Shown piece by piece: positions 1-7,868 of a stretch of 64,000 nucleotides of DNA. Numbering within the stretch: position 1 is the first letter of the stretch; each line of letters begins with the position of its first letter. The notes under the pieces are model-generated. The model was not told the DNA's origin, did not search any database, and saw only the letters and a list, made by a program, of their open reading frames with translations. The stretch comes from Desulfurococcaceae archaeon (GTDB lineage Archaea > Thermoproteota > Thermoprotei_A > Sulfolobales > Desulfurococcaceae). The translations under genes and the position numbers were made by a program. Where the stretch lies: positions 62,001-126,000 of the forward strand of contig JAGDWI010000002.1 in assembly GCA_023269825.1 (NCBI GenBank), read 5' to 3'.

Positions 1-542
1 GAGAATCTCTTCACTAGTTCAAGTAATTGTTCAACGTCATAACTAGTGTCTTTTATGCCCATGATACTGGGCACTTCTTTCGTTAAGGCCTCGTAGTCAT
101 CGGGTGTTATGTTGTATCCTTGTCTTCCCTTATTATTGTATATTATAATGGGTATATCTGTTTTCGAGGCTATGTAGCTATAGAATTTAGCTAACCCCTT
201 CTTTGTTGGAGCATGATATATAGGTCCCACAATGCTTACAGCTGGATAACCGAGATCCTTTGCTAATTTAGCGAGTTTTACGATGGATTCTACGTCCACT
301 CCTCCAATGTGTGGAAGCAGCATTGTTTTCGAGGGCGCATACTCTATAGCCTTAGCAAACAACTTCTCTCTACTATGCAAAGGCGTTATTACGCCTTCAC
401 CATATGTACCAGATAAAAATATTCCTGCAATCTCGTTTTCTACTTGGAATTCAAGCATTTCTTTTAAGCACTCAACACATATATCGAAGTTCTCGGTAAA
501 TGGAGTTATTAAAGCCGTTATTACTCCTCTAACCATGAACAT
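1..542 (-). CDS. DapA/NAL-family aldolase, partial (3' end outside window)
   Basis: Reverse-strand reading frame open to the window edge, about 180 codons, so the C-terminal part is missing. The N-terminus reads MVRGVITALITPFTENF and is followed by FLSGTYGEG, the two hallmarks of the dihydrodipicolinate synthase / N-acetylneuraminate lyase / 2-keto-3-deoxygluconate aldolase TIM-barrel family. A YNNKGRQGYN stretch matches the active-site tyrosine region, and GIKDTSYD carries the expected Schiff-base lysine. I chose the ATG at 542 because GGGGTGAT, complementary to the 16S tail, lies just upstream; ATG at 548 or 536 are alternatives. It lies downstream of the TRAP genes in the same direction, so a keto-acid or sugar-acid lyase role is likely; the exact substrate cannot be read from sequence. 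Confidence 0.85.
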   Translation of the reverse strand, partial: MFMVRGVITALITPFTENFDICVECLKEMLEFQVENEIAGIFLSGTYGEGVITPLHSREKLFAKAIEYAPSKTMLLPHIGGVDVESIVKLAKLAKDLGYPAVSIVGPIYHAPTKKGLAKFYSYIASKTDIPIIIYNNKGRQGYNITPDDYEALTKEVPSIMGIKDTSYDVEQLLELVKRF

Positions 543-668
543 TGTCATCACCCCGTTAATAGAATTGAACAGAGTAAAAATAAAGACCTAATAAAACTTA
601 TTATATTAAGTCGTTTCAGTACATGAAAAAAAGATCAGTTTAATTGATTAAACATTGAAACATTTTGT

Positions 669-2012
669 TTATACTAGACGTAGTAATCTTGGCAACCATA
701 ATGATAAATCTGAGACATATACCGCTAGTATGTATAATGCAGCGTATAACACTACAAATGAGATCAATGCTTTTGCCATTCTTTCGATGCTTATTTTTAA
801 CGTATCTGATACCACGAATAATCCTGCCCCTACTGGGGGAGTAACTGTACCTATTAAAATGCCCATTAGAAATAGTGCATTAATATGATATGGGTTTATA
901 CCGAAGGGTGCAAATGCACTTATAACAACAGATCCCCACGCTACTGCTAGCACGATTACATCAAAGAACATTCCGAGAATAAATAGAATTAAAGCTAGAA
1001 CAGTTAAAGATACTTGCGGACTATAACTTGCAGCCACTATTCTGAAGAACTCGAGTAGTGAGTTGTTTATTCCTGTGAGGGACCATGTGAAGTTTAAGAT
1101 GTATGATGTAGAAATTAATAACATAACAACCGCTGTTGATTTAGTTGATTCTATGAATATTTCCCTGATAGCTCCTAGTTTAAGTCTCTTGTACAGTGCA
1201 GCTACTATGAAAGCTAAAACACATCCAAATGCTCCTCCTTCAGTAACTGAAAAAACTCCTAAATAAATACCGCCTAGCACACCTATCGGTACAGCTACTA
1301 ATGGAGTAGCTTTCGCAACTCTTATAAGTATTTCTTTTAACGTGAATTCCTTCTCTACTCCACCGTATCCTTTAATGTAGGATACCAACAGTATTAGAAT
1401 TATTAGTGAAAACGTGATAACAATGCCCAGGGCTGCTCCAACCATGAACATTGTGAATACAGATGTTCCAGTAGCTGTGGCTATAACTATAGCTGGAATA
1501 CTTGGTGGTATGAATGCTCCAAGCGGTGCAGCGGCTGTTATAACAGCCGCTGCAAATTCTCTGGGATATCCGCGTTTCTCCATTTCGGACCCCATTAACC
1601 TTGAGAAGGCAGCTGCGGTTGCAGCTACTGATCCCGTTAATAAGCCGTAAAAAGCACACCCCACAGTTACAACTACGCCTAGACCTCCTTTTACCCTACC
1701 CACGAGTGGCTCAATGGCGTCAACTATTACCTCCGTTAACCCTGTTTTTTCGAAAACCACTCCCATTAACACGAATAAAAAGACGCCAAGAAATGGAAAA
1801 GATGATAGCGGTATCATTATCGCTGAAATAATTATTGAAAGACTTTTACCATACAATATTAGGAAAAGTATACTCGTAATTCCCAAGGCGTATGTTACTG
1901 GTATGCCTAAAAATATGATTAATACGAGTATTAATAAAAACAATATCGCCGCGACCCAGGCCGGTAAAGACGTTATAATAGATGTTAAGGAAGCTAGTAT
2001 AGATAAGATCAA
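669..2012 (-). CDS. dctM: TRAP transporter large permease (DctM)
   Basis: Large membrane subunit of a tripartite ATP-independent periplasmic (TRAP) transporter, which uses an ion gradient to import organic acids or sugar acids delivered by a DctP-type binding protein. The 447-residue product is almost wholly hydrophobic, with the usual dozen or so membrane spans and the family signature AAAPLGAFIPPSIPAIV followed later by GTVTPPVG. The start is a TTG at 2012 placed 6 nt after GGGGTGA and overlapping the dctQ stop codon, so the two permease genes are translationally coupled. The Q-M order downstream of dctP is the standard TRAP layout. Substrate unknown. Confidence 0.93.
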   Translation of the reverse strand: MILSILASLTSIITSLPAWVAAILFLLILVLIIFLGIPVTYALGITSILFLILYGKSLSIIISAIMIPLSSFPFLGVFLFVLMGVVFEKTGLTEVIVDAIEPLVGRVKGGLGVVVTVGCAFYGLLTGSVAATAAAFSRLMGSEMEKRGYPREFAAAVITAAAPLGAFIPPSIPAIVIATATGTSVFTMFMVGAALGIVITFSLIILILLVSYIKGYGGVEKEFTLKEILIRVAKATPLVAVPIGVLGGIYLGVFSVTEGGAFGCVLAFIVAALYKRLKLGAIREIFIESTKSTAVVMLLISTSYILNFTWSLTGINNSLLEFFRIVAASYSPQVSLTVLALILFILGMFFDVIVLAVAWGSVVISAFAPFGINPYHINALFLMGILIGTVTPPVGAGLFVVSDTLKISIERMAKALISFVVLYAALYILAVYVSDLSLWLPRLLRLV

Positions 2013-2503
2013 GCGGTTTCACCCCCTCTTTTAATGTGGATTAAAGATAAGATTTTAATTAAGTACCTTATGATCATAAATGAAAAACCAACTAAAGCCG
2101 CATCGTAAAAATATGTGAGGCTTAATTGCATAACAGCGGTTTTTTGAACAGAGTATAACGATCTATATGATGCTAAAGTATATATTAATCCCCCGAGATA
2201 CAATATAGATATAGTATACAATACTATTACATATTTCCAACCAAGCTTCTCCCGCATTATACTAATGTGCGGATGATCACCTGCTCTCAAAACACTACTA
2301 CTACCAATGAAAGTCAACCAGCAGTAGAGAAGCCACGATAACTCGGTTTCTTCGGGGAAAGAGCCTAGGCGAGCGTATCTAACTACTGCGGCGTAAAAAA
2401 GGCTACCTAAGAGAAGTATGCTTGTCAATATCGATACTAGAACCTCTACGTAGTTAAGAATTCTATCAACTAAGTTAAGCGCTTTAACTAACACAGAGGA
2501 CAT
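2009..2503 (-). CDS. dctQ: TRAP transporter small permease (DctQ)
   Basis: Four-helix small membrane subunit of the TRAP transporter. The 164-residue product has the expected hydrophobic segments and the family tract WLLYCWLTFIGSSSVLRAGDHPHI in its middle (key residues: W-T-F-G-R-HI). The longer frame opens with GTG at 2512, but GGTGAGA sits right there, so the ATG at 2503 fits ribosome binding better. It lies between dctP and dctM and overlaps dctM by 4 bases. It forms the membrane complex with DctM; there is no sign of fusion, which occurs in some TRAP systems. Confidence 0.88.
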   Translation of the reverse strand: MSSVLVKALNLVDRILNYVEVLVSILTSILLLGSLFYAAVVRYARLGSFPEETELSWLLYCWLTFIGSSSVLRAGDHPHISIMREKLGWKYVIVLYTISILYLGGLIYTLASYRSLYSVQKTAVMQLSLTYFYDAALVGFSFMIIRYLIKILSLIHIKRGGETA

Positions 2504-2548
2504 GTCTCTCACCTATCTATAAATAATAAAAAGTAAAAAGAGTAAAAA

Positions 2549-3685
2549 TCATCCAAAGCTTTTCCTGTAATTGTTGAGCCAGTCTAGTGCTCCTTGCGGG
2601 ATCTTGTCGGCGAACTTAGGTATAAGCTCCTTTTGTAATTTATCAAAGATGGGTTTTGTATCAACGCTTATTAACTTAGCGCCTTTGGAGGAAAGGTATT
2701 GAAGTCCCATTACTTGTTCAACGAAGAGCCCCCATGCATTTTTCTCTTGAGCAGTTTCTCTTGCAGTATCTATTATTATTTGTCTAATGTCATCCGGTAA
2801 ACTATCTAATACTTGCTTACTTGCTACTACGAAGTGCCATGCATAAGCCCAGGGTATTAATGCAATATTTGGTGCAACCTCATAGAATCTCATTGCAATA
2901 ATGGCTGCCACCTCGTTCTCCATGGCGTCAATGGTTTTTGTTTGAAGCGCAGTATAGCATTCCGAGTATGCAATTGTGTTTGGATTAGCCCCGAGTACTT
3001 TAGCTGCTTCAATATATGGTGGAGAGTTCATTACTCGCAGTTTTAACCCACTGAAGCTATCAAGTGATGTTATAGGTTTATCGGGTACTGACAGGAAGTA
3101 TCTTGCCCCGCCCACAGTTATACCTAGAACACTCCATCCAAACTGGTTTAAAACGCTGTTAGAGTAATTTAGTAACCAATCAGACTCCGCGAAAGCTTGG
3201 GCTTCTTGGGTACTTCTAAATAAACCTGGGATGCCTAAGAAGTATAATTTGTCCGTGTATGCGGCGAATCGAGTAACCTCGATTGTTGCAATAAATAACT
3301 GACCGGTTCTCATAAGTTCTAAATACTGCGATTGATCTCCTAGTTCGCCACCGGGGTGTAGCACGATCTTAACTCTGCCACCTGTTCTATATTCGACTTT
3401 CTCCTTGAACCTTGAAAAGAAATAGTGATGAGTATCCAGCGGGTTTGGTGCTGTTAAGTAAGCTGCATGTAATTCGTATTGTGGTGTAGGAGTCTGAGTT
3501 AAAGTAGTTGTCACAGTCTGAGTTACCGTGGCTCCACCTGCTCCTACAGTGGAAGTAACTGTCACTGTTTGAGTGGGACCAGCTGTTGACGACCCTGCAA
3601 AATATCCCACTATTCCTGCGATTATAGCAATTATTAACATAGCTACTATGGATAACGCTTTCGTATTTTTACCTGCTTGATTCAT
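2549..3685 (-). CDS. dctP: TRAP transporter substrate-binding protein (DctP)
   Basis: Extracytoplasmic solute receptor of the TRAP system. The first ~30 residues form a membrane anchor (ALSIVAMLIIAIIAGIVGYF), followed by a Thr/Val/Gln-rich linker (residues ~35-68) typical of surface-anchored archaeal binding proteins, then the DctP fold. Family landmarks include the GGELGDQSQYLE segment, the LKLRVMNSPPYIEAAKVLGANP segment and YTALQTKTIDAMENE, the latter two holding the Arg/Asn residues that bind the ligand carboxylate in the family. The ATG at 3685 follows GGTG at 7 nt. First gene of dctPQM; a TATA-like TTTATAT lies at about 3702-3711 and a palindromic operator at 3744-3757. TRAP receptors bind organic or sugar acids; the ligand is not identifiable here. 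Confidence 0.93.
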   Translation of the reverse strand: MNQAGKNTKALSIVAMLIIAIIAGIVGYFAGSSTAGPTQTVTVTSTVGAGGATVTQTVTTTLTQTPTPQYELHAAYLTAPNPLDTHHYFFSRFKEKVEYRTGGRVKIVLHPGGELGDQSQYLELMRTGQLFIATIEVTRFAAYTDKLYFLGIPGLFRSTQEAQAFAESDWLLNYSNSVLNQFGWSVLGITVGGARYFLSVPDKPITSLDSFSGLKLRVMNSPPYIEAAKVLGANPNTIAYSECYTALQTKTIDAMENEVAAIIAMRFYEVAPNIALIPWAYAWHFVVASKQVLDSLPDDIRQIIIDTARETAQEKNAWGLFVEQVMGLQYLSSKGAKLISVDTKPIFDKLQKELIPKFADKIPQGALDWLNNYRKSFG

Positions 3686-3743
3686 ATATATACACCTGTA
3701 TTACCCATATAAAGCGATGCTAGAAGAAGTTAAATAGTTGAAA

Positions 3744-3757
3744 TAAAACTTGTTTTA
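3744..3757. promoter_or_regulatory. Palindromic operator upstream of dctP
   Basis: TAAAACTTGTTTTA, arms TAAAAC/GTTTTA with a 2-nt centre. It lies 58 nt upstream of the dctP start and just upstream of the probable TATA element. The same 14-mer pattern recurs at 4718-4731, 57 nt before the divergent epimerase gene, and at 42867-42880. A binding site for the local HTH_10 regulator is an inference. Confidence 0.6.
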
Positions 3758-3860
3758 ATGAATTTCTAGTTTAATTGAGAATAAATATCCTGCGAAGAAT
3801 ATCGAAGAATACTCTTGTTAAATTATTATTTTAAAGAAGCCAAGTGCATAATGTGTTTTT

Positions 3861-3909
3861 AACTGAAACCCCGTCATTTAAGGCGGGGAGAAAATCAGAG
3901 CTTTCAGTT
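3861..3909. repeat. Nested inverted repeat resembling an IS605 right end
   Basis: Outer arms AACTGAAA (3861-3868) and TTTCAGTT (3902-3909) enclose a hairpin CCCCG...CGGGG (3869-3888) followed by AG. The inner part resembles the hairpin at the right end of the tnpB element at 20631-20656 and its orphan copy near 31905. No transposase gene is present here. Either a decayed transposon end or a terminator-like structure between the regulator gene and the TRAP promoter. Confidence 0.45.
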
Positions 3910-3953
3910 GTAGCAGAGAATTAAAAGAAGATATGTACGAATATCTACTTTAA

Positions 3954-4634
3954 CTAGTCATAGTCTTCAAGTAGCTTCTTTAAGATTTTTTCCACAGTTT
4001 TTCTAATCATCAAGCTAGCAGCTGGTTTTGTAATATTCAATTGCTTAGCTAGTTCATCTAGTTTGATTTTTCTCCTAGATGAAATATATCCATTGTAATA
4101 AGCACTAAATAAGACTTCTTTTTCTCTACTTGTTAACTGCGAGAACATGTAAGCACGTATAGCATCATGCATATATCCCTGTATGCAACGTATAGGCGTG
4201 GTTTTTTCTACTATTATGTTTTTCACCCCGTAAAATGCTTTCAGGTTCTCAACGTATTTATCTAAATCCGGCTCTTCTCCATATACACAGAAAACTCTTT
4301 TTCCATCTCTAACTACGTATGGGATTGATAAAGTTACATTATAGTTTTCGATGAGTTCATAGAATTCGCATCTTTCTTTAATAGCTAGAAAATATGTCTC
4401 AGTAGAGTTTAATAATCTCTCCATTTTAATGAATTTATTCCTCTCGCTTTGGTAACTTACTTTTAATTTTTCGGGTTCAAGAACAGCATTAGTGTATGCA
4501 ACCGCTAAGTATACTGGTTCCCGCCAGTATCTATGTACGAACAAGTAAATGGGGGTCTGGGAATGCTTACTTAACTTTGCGAAGAAACTACGCGACGTCG
4601 AAGTTGTCGTAACCTTTACTGCCGAGATTTTCAA
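3954..4634 (-). CDS. HTH_10 (bacterio-opsin activator-like) transcription regulator
   Basis: A 226-residue protein whose last ~60 residues are a classic Bat-type HTH_10 domain: LTSREKEVLFSAYYNGYI, then KIKLDELAKQLNITKPAASL as the helix-turn-helix. The N-terminal ~150 residues look like a ligand or sensory domain, as in other archaeal HTH_10 proteins. The start is a TTG at 4634 with no strong SD. It is encoded between the TRAP operon and the divergent epimerase/SDR operon, both of which carry the same palindrome upstream, so it is the obvious candidate regulator of both; activation or repression cannot be told from sequence. Confidence 0.85.
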   Translation of the reverse strand: MKISAVKVTTTSTSRSFFAKLSKHSQTPIYLFVHRYWREPVYLAVAYTNAVLEPEKLKVSYQSERNKFIKMERLLNSTETYFLAIKERCEFYELIENYNVTLSIPYVVRDGKRVFCVYGEEPDLDKYVENLKAFYGVKNIIVEKTTPIRCIQGYMHDAIRAYMFSQLTSREKEVLFSAYYNGYISSRRKIKLDELAKQLNITKPAASLMIRKTVEKILKKLLEDYD

Positions 4635-4717
4635 TTAAAACCCTTATTAATCTATAATCACGTGCCTTTATATTCGAATAATTATAGATGCACAATGCTA
4701 CTGTTACTTTACTAAGT

Positions 4718-4731
4718 TAAAACATGTTTTA
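4718..4731. promoter_or_regulatory. Palindromic operator upstream of the epimerase gene
   Basis: TAAAACATGTTTTA, a perfect 14-bp palindrome in the divergent gap between the HTH_10 gene and the epimerase gene, 57 nt before the latter's ATG and upstream of an AT-rich TATA candidate at ~4738-4746. It matches the dctP site in sequence and distance to the start codon. A separate 8-bp inverted repeat, TCTATAAT (4651-4658) / ATTATAGA (4681-4688), lies closer to the regulator's own start and could serve autoregulation. Confidence 0.6.
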
Positions 4732-4788
4732 TTAATCATTTAATAATAATGAACTCTTCATTCTTCAACGTAGATAGAGTGAGTAAGC

Positions 4789-5712
4789 ATGAATGTATTA
4801 GTCACTGGAGGCGGTGGATTTATTGGTAGATTTCTAGTAGAGGGATTAATTGATAAAGGATACAGCGTAGTATCTATCGGTAGAGAGTTATCACCCTTTA
4901 GGGATCATCCGAAGTTAACTTATTATGTAGCCGACGTATCAGATGTTATAGCGATCAACAAGATATTTGAGAGGCATAAACCAGTAGCGGTTATACATTT
5001 AGCGGCTTTACTCGCTGATGCATGTGAAAATGACCCTGTTTTAGCTTTGAGAGTTAACATCGATTCTACTCAGTATTTATTGGAATTATCGATAACGCAT
5101 GGAGTGGAGAAATTTGTATTCGCGAGTTCAGCTGCTGTTTATCATCCGGACACGCCTGAACCAGTTAGAGAGGAAGACGCTGGTAAACCAGTATCATATT
5201 ATGGAATAACTAAGTATACGGGTGAACTAATAGGGTTATGGTATGCTCGTAAAGGATTAATAGATTTTAGAGCTCTGAGGCCGACAGTTGTTTTTGGTCC
5301 TGGAAGATTTAGAGGCCCATCAGCTGAATATTCTAGTTTAATACTCGAGAAGGGATTAAGAAACGAAAAAATCATTGTGAGGAATCCTGAGGATAGAGTA
5401 AACTACATCTATGTTAGAGACACAGTAAATGCTCTAATAGCTCTTCTAGAGGCCGAAAAAGCTCCCTCTAGAGTATATAACGCAGGTGGATTTGTAAGTA
5501 GGGTAATAGATTTCGTGGAGCTAGTTAAAAAATATATTCCAACACTTGATTATGAAGTGCAACCTGCTCCCGCGGTTAGATACCCAGCAATAGTGGATGA
5601 TTCCAGAGCACGTAGAGAGCTTGGATGGTCCCCCAAGTACGTATACGATAAAGCTATAGAAGACTACATTGAAACCTATAGAAAAGGAAGTGCTTTATTT
5701 AGACTAGATTAA
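4789..5712 (+). CDS. NAD-dependent epimerase/dehydratase (extended SDR)
   Basis: A 307-residue extended short-chain dehydrogenase of the UDP-glucose 4-epimerase/sugar dehydratase type. Visible elements: GGGGFIGRFL nucleotide-binding loop at residues ~7-16, the FASSAAVY strand with catalytic Ser, YYGITK (the Tyr-X3-Lys pair), and a C-terminal region ending in LGWSPKY, usual for the family. ATG start after GAGTGAG. It is followed at 16 nt by a classical SDR gene. Because of the linked TRAP transporter and DapA-like aldolase, a role in oxidising or epimerising an imported sugar or sugar acid is more likely than cell-wall nucleotide-sugar synthesis, but that is inference. Confidence 0.88.
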   Translation: MNVLVTGGGGFIGRFLVEGLIDKGYSVVSIGRELSPFRDHPKLTYYVADVSDVIAINKIFERHKPVAVIHLAALLADACENDPVLALRVNIDSTQYLLELSITHGVEKFVFASSAAVYHPDTPEPVREEDAGKPVSYYGITKYTGELIGLWYARKGLIDFRALRPTVVFGPGRFRGPSAEYSSLILEKGLRNEKIIVRNPEDRVNYIYVRDTVNALIALLEAEKAPSRVYNAGGFVSRVIDFVELVKKYIPTLDYEVQPAPAVRYPAIVDDSRARRELGWSPKYVYDKAIEDYIETYRKGSALFRLD

Positions 5713-5728
5713 TGATAAAAGTGATATT

Positions 5729-6538
5729 ATGAGCGTAAATTTAAGTGGAAGAGTAGCAGTGGTGACAGGTGGGGCAAGAGGAATTGGTTTGGAAATATCT
5801 ATTACTTTAGCTAAACATGGTGCACATGTAGCAATCATCGATAAATCGGCAGAGGACTTAGAGAAAGCTCTCGAGGAAGTTGAGAAGCAAGGGGTTAAAG
5901 CTCTTGGTTTAACATCTGATGCTACAAAGAGGGATCAAATCGATAGGGCAATAAGTGAAGTAGTAAAGGAGTTTAATCAGATCGACATATTAGTAAATAA
6001 TGTTGGAGCATATCCTAGAAAACCATTCATAGAAATGACTGAGGAATTTTGGCGTGAAATGATTGATGTGAATTTGACGAGTGCATTCTTGTTTACAAAG
6101 GCGGTTGTACCCATAATGATGAAAAGAATGTATGGTAGAATAATCAATATATCATCAATAACTGGTTTATATCACGGAGTCCCGGGCTTAGTATATTATG
6201 GTGCTGCTAAAGCAGGTTTAGTGGGATTTACTAAGTGCTTAGCAGCAGAGTTAGCGCCATATAAAATAACCGTGAACGCGATTGCTCCTGGTCCAATATT
6301 AACGCCTGGAGTGAGGTCTATATGGAGTCCCGAGGACATTAGAATACAGGAGCTCGTGAATCCACTTAAGAGATTTGGTTTACCGCGAGACGTTGCAAAC
6401 GTTGTTGTGTTCCTTGTTAGTGATTACGCGGAGTTTATAACGGGTCAACTAATAGTCGTAGATGGTGGATTAACATTTGTAAATCCACGGCAAGTAGTTA
6501 AAGAAATACTAGAATTGAAACAGAGAGGAGAACTTTAA
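5729..6538 (+). CDS. Short-chain dehydrogenase/reductase
   Basis: Classical SDR oxidoreductase of 269 residues, using NAD(H) or NADP(H). Seen: TGGARGIG cofactor loop near the N-terminus, NNVGAYP (the NNAG motif), the INISSITG strand with catalytic Ser, and YYGAAKAG with the YxxxK pair, then APGPI. Acidic Asp at the end of beta2 (IIDKSAEDL) favours NAD over NADP. It sits 16 nt downstream of the epimerase gene and is probably cotranscribed. It resembles gluconate/sugar dehydrogenases and 3-oxoacyl-ACP reductases; since archaea of this group lack fatty acid synthesis, a sugar or hydroxy-acid substrate is more likely. Confidence 0.88.
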   Translation: MSVNLSGRVAVVTGGARGIGLEISITLAKHGAHVAIIDKSAEDLEKALEEVEKQGVKALGLTSDATKRDQIDRAISEVVKEFNQIDILVNNVGAYPRKPFIEMTEEFWREMIDVNLTSAFLFTKAVVPIMMKRMYGRIINISSITGLYHGVPGLVYYGAAKAGLVGFTKCLAAELAPYKITVNAIAPGPILTPGVRSIWSPEDIRIQELVNPLKRFGLPRDVANVVVFLVSDYAEFITGQLIVVDGGLTFVNPRQVVKEILELKQRGEL

Positions 6539-6553
6539 TTTTATTAAAACACC

Positions 6554-7858
6554 TTAATCAATCCAGTCTCCGACGGATAATTTCTCGGGGATGTATTTAT
6601 CGGCTAGAAACTTTAAACCCTTACTCGCCATAGCTTCGATTTCTAGTTTGCTTAGAGTATTGAAGAATATGCATATTTCACGAGTCCATTCCGGTGTTGA
6701 GAACCAAGGATAACCTGTTAAACCCTCTTTTTTCTTAACCTTGTTCTTAACTTCTTTATCTTCAATGCAGACTTCTGCTACCTTGTAACCCACTAGCTCA
6801 ACAGCTCTTTCAAGGTCCTTGGTTTTAGCTTTAATAATGAAGTTCGATCTCTCGGATTCATCTAGATACGGGGATTTAGGTTTCAGCTCGCTTACACCTG
6901 GAGTTATTTCCTCGAGTATTTTTCTTGAGTCTTTGTCCTTGACTATTTTCCTGAACACCGAGTCTCCGAAGATGTCCGTCATCATGACACCAATGAATTT
7001 CGCTGAGGGAGTTGCTAAGCGCTCGCTTTCATACGATAAAGTAATGCTACCAGCTTTGAACACGCTGTATATATAGAATCCGTATGGATCACTATCAGCT
7101 AGTATGTAAACAGGTAGTTTGTACTCATCGCTTAGTCTTCTAACGAATCTCCTTGTTGCACGGTCAGGTTGACCAGCACTTGTAACTAGTATTGCCTTAT
7201 ATTTCCTCCAGAAACCATATCTGTGGAGTTGTTGGAAGACAGCGTCTTTCTCAACTACGAGTATGTACTCGGCATCTACATCTACGAACTCTATTAGATC
7301 AGGGGTTGGTTCAATTGCGTAAGCTCCATGCCCCATTTTACTTAAGTCTATTGTATCATCACCGCTTCTAATAACCAGGTTTCCAACAACTTTGCCTTTC
7401 TCCTTGCTCAAGATGAGTAAGTCTTCGCGTAGAACCGAGAGGAAAACTTCTAGGTCTCTTATAACGCTATCGGATTCCCTTTGCTCTTCCCAAGTGTTTT
7501 CATTAATGCGTTTGCCGTCAACAGTTCTGTAGCTTATAGAGTGTTTACCCCTATAGTATAAATCACGTATTGTTGGATACTCATTGTTTCTCAGAGCATC
7601 AAATATTATTGAAGCCATTAGCAGTGTTTGCATGAATTTCTTGGCTTCATTTACATCCGTGAAAGACCGGTGTTGAACCTCTGGCCCTAAAAGCAGCATT
7701 TTTCTCCTTAAATCATAAATAGTATTAGAGAGAGTTCGCTTCGGTATCACTAATACCGGTTTTTCACCTTCATTGATTTGCTCTACAAGGCTCTTCATGG
7801 AACTTTTTATGAGGTCGAGAGCTTTATTTCGAGCAGCTAAATCTGCTTGGGAAGGCAT
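6554..7858 (-). CDS. top6A: DNA topoisomerase VI subunit A
   Basis: Catalytic, DNA-cleaving subunit of the type IIB topoisomerase, homologous to Spo11. The 5Y-CAP domain holds the motif TIRDLYYRGKH with the active-site tyrosine, and the Toprim region shows VVEKDAVFQ and LADSDPYGFYIYSV, carrying the Glu and DxD metal ligands. Length (434 residues) is a little above the usual ~370-390. The frame opens with TTG at 7867 but AGGTTGATC just upstream of the ATG at 7858 makes that the better start. It directly follows top6B in the same operon. TopoVI relaxes supercoils and decatenates chromosomes in archaea. Confidence 0.96.
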   Translation of the reverse strand: MPSQADLAARNKALDLIKSSMKSLVEQINEGEKPVLVIPKRTLSNTIYDLRRKMLLLGPEVQHRSFTDVNEAKKFMQTLLMASIIFDALRNNEYPTIRDLYYRGKHSISYRTVDGKRINENTWEEQRESDSVIRDLEVFLSVLREDLLILSKEKGKVVGNLVIRSGDDTIDLSKMGHGAYAIEPTPDLIEFVDVDAEYILVVEKDAVFQQLHRYGFWRKYKAILVTSAGQPDRATRRFVRRLSDEYKLPVYILADSDPYGFYIYSVFKAGSITLSYESERLATPSAKFIGVMMTDIFGDSVFRKIVKDKDSRKILEEITPGVSELKPKSPYLDESERSNFIIKAKTKDLERAVELVGYKVAEVCIEDKEVKNKVKKKEGLTGYPWFSTPEWTREICIFFNTLSKLEIEAMASKGLKFLADKYIPEKLSVGDWID

Positions 7859-7868
7859 GGTGATCAAC

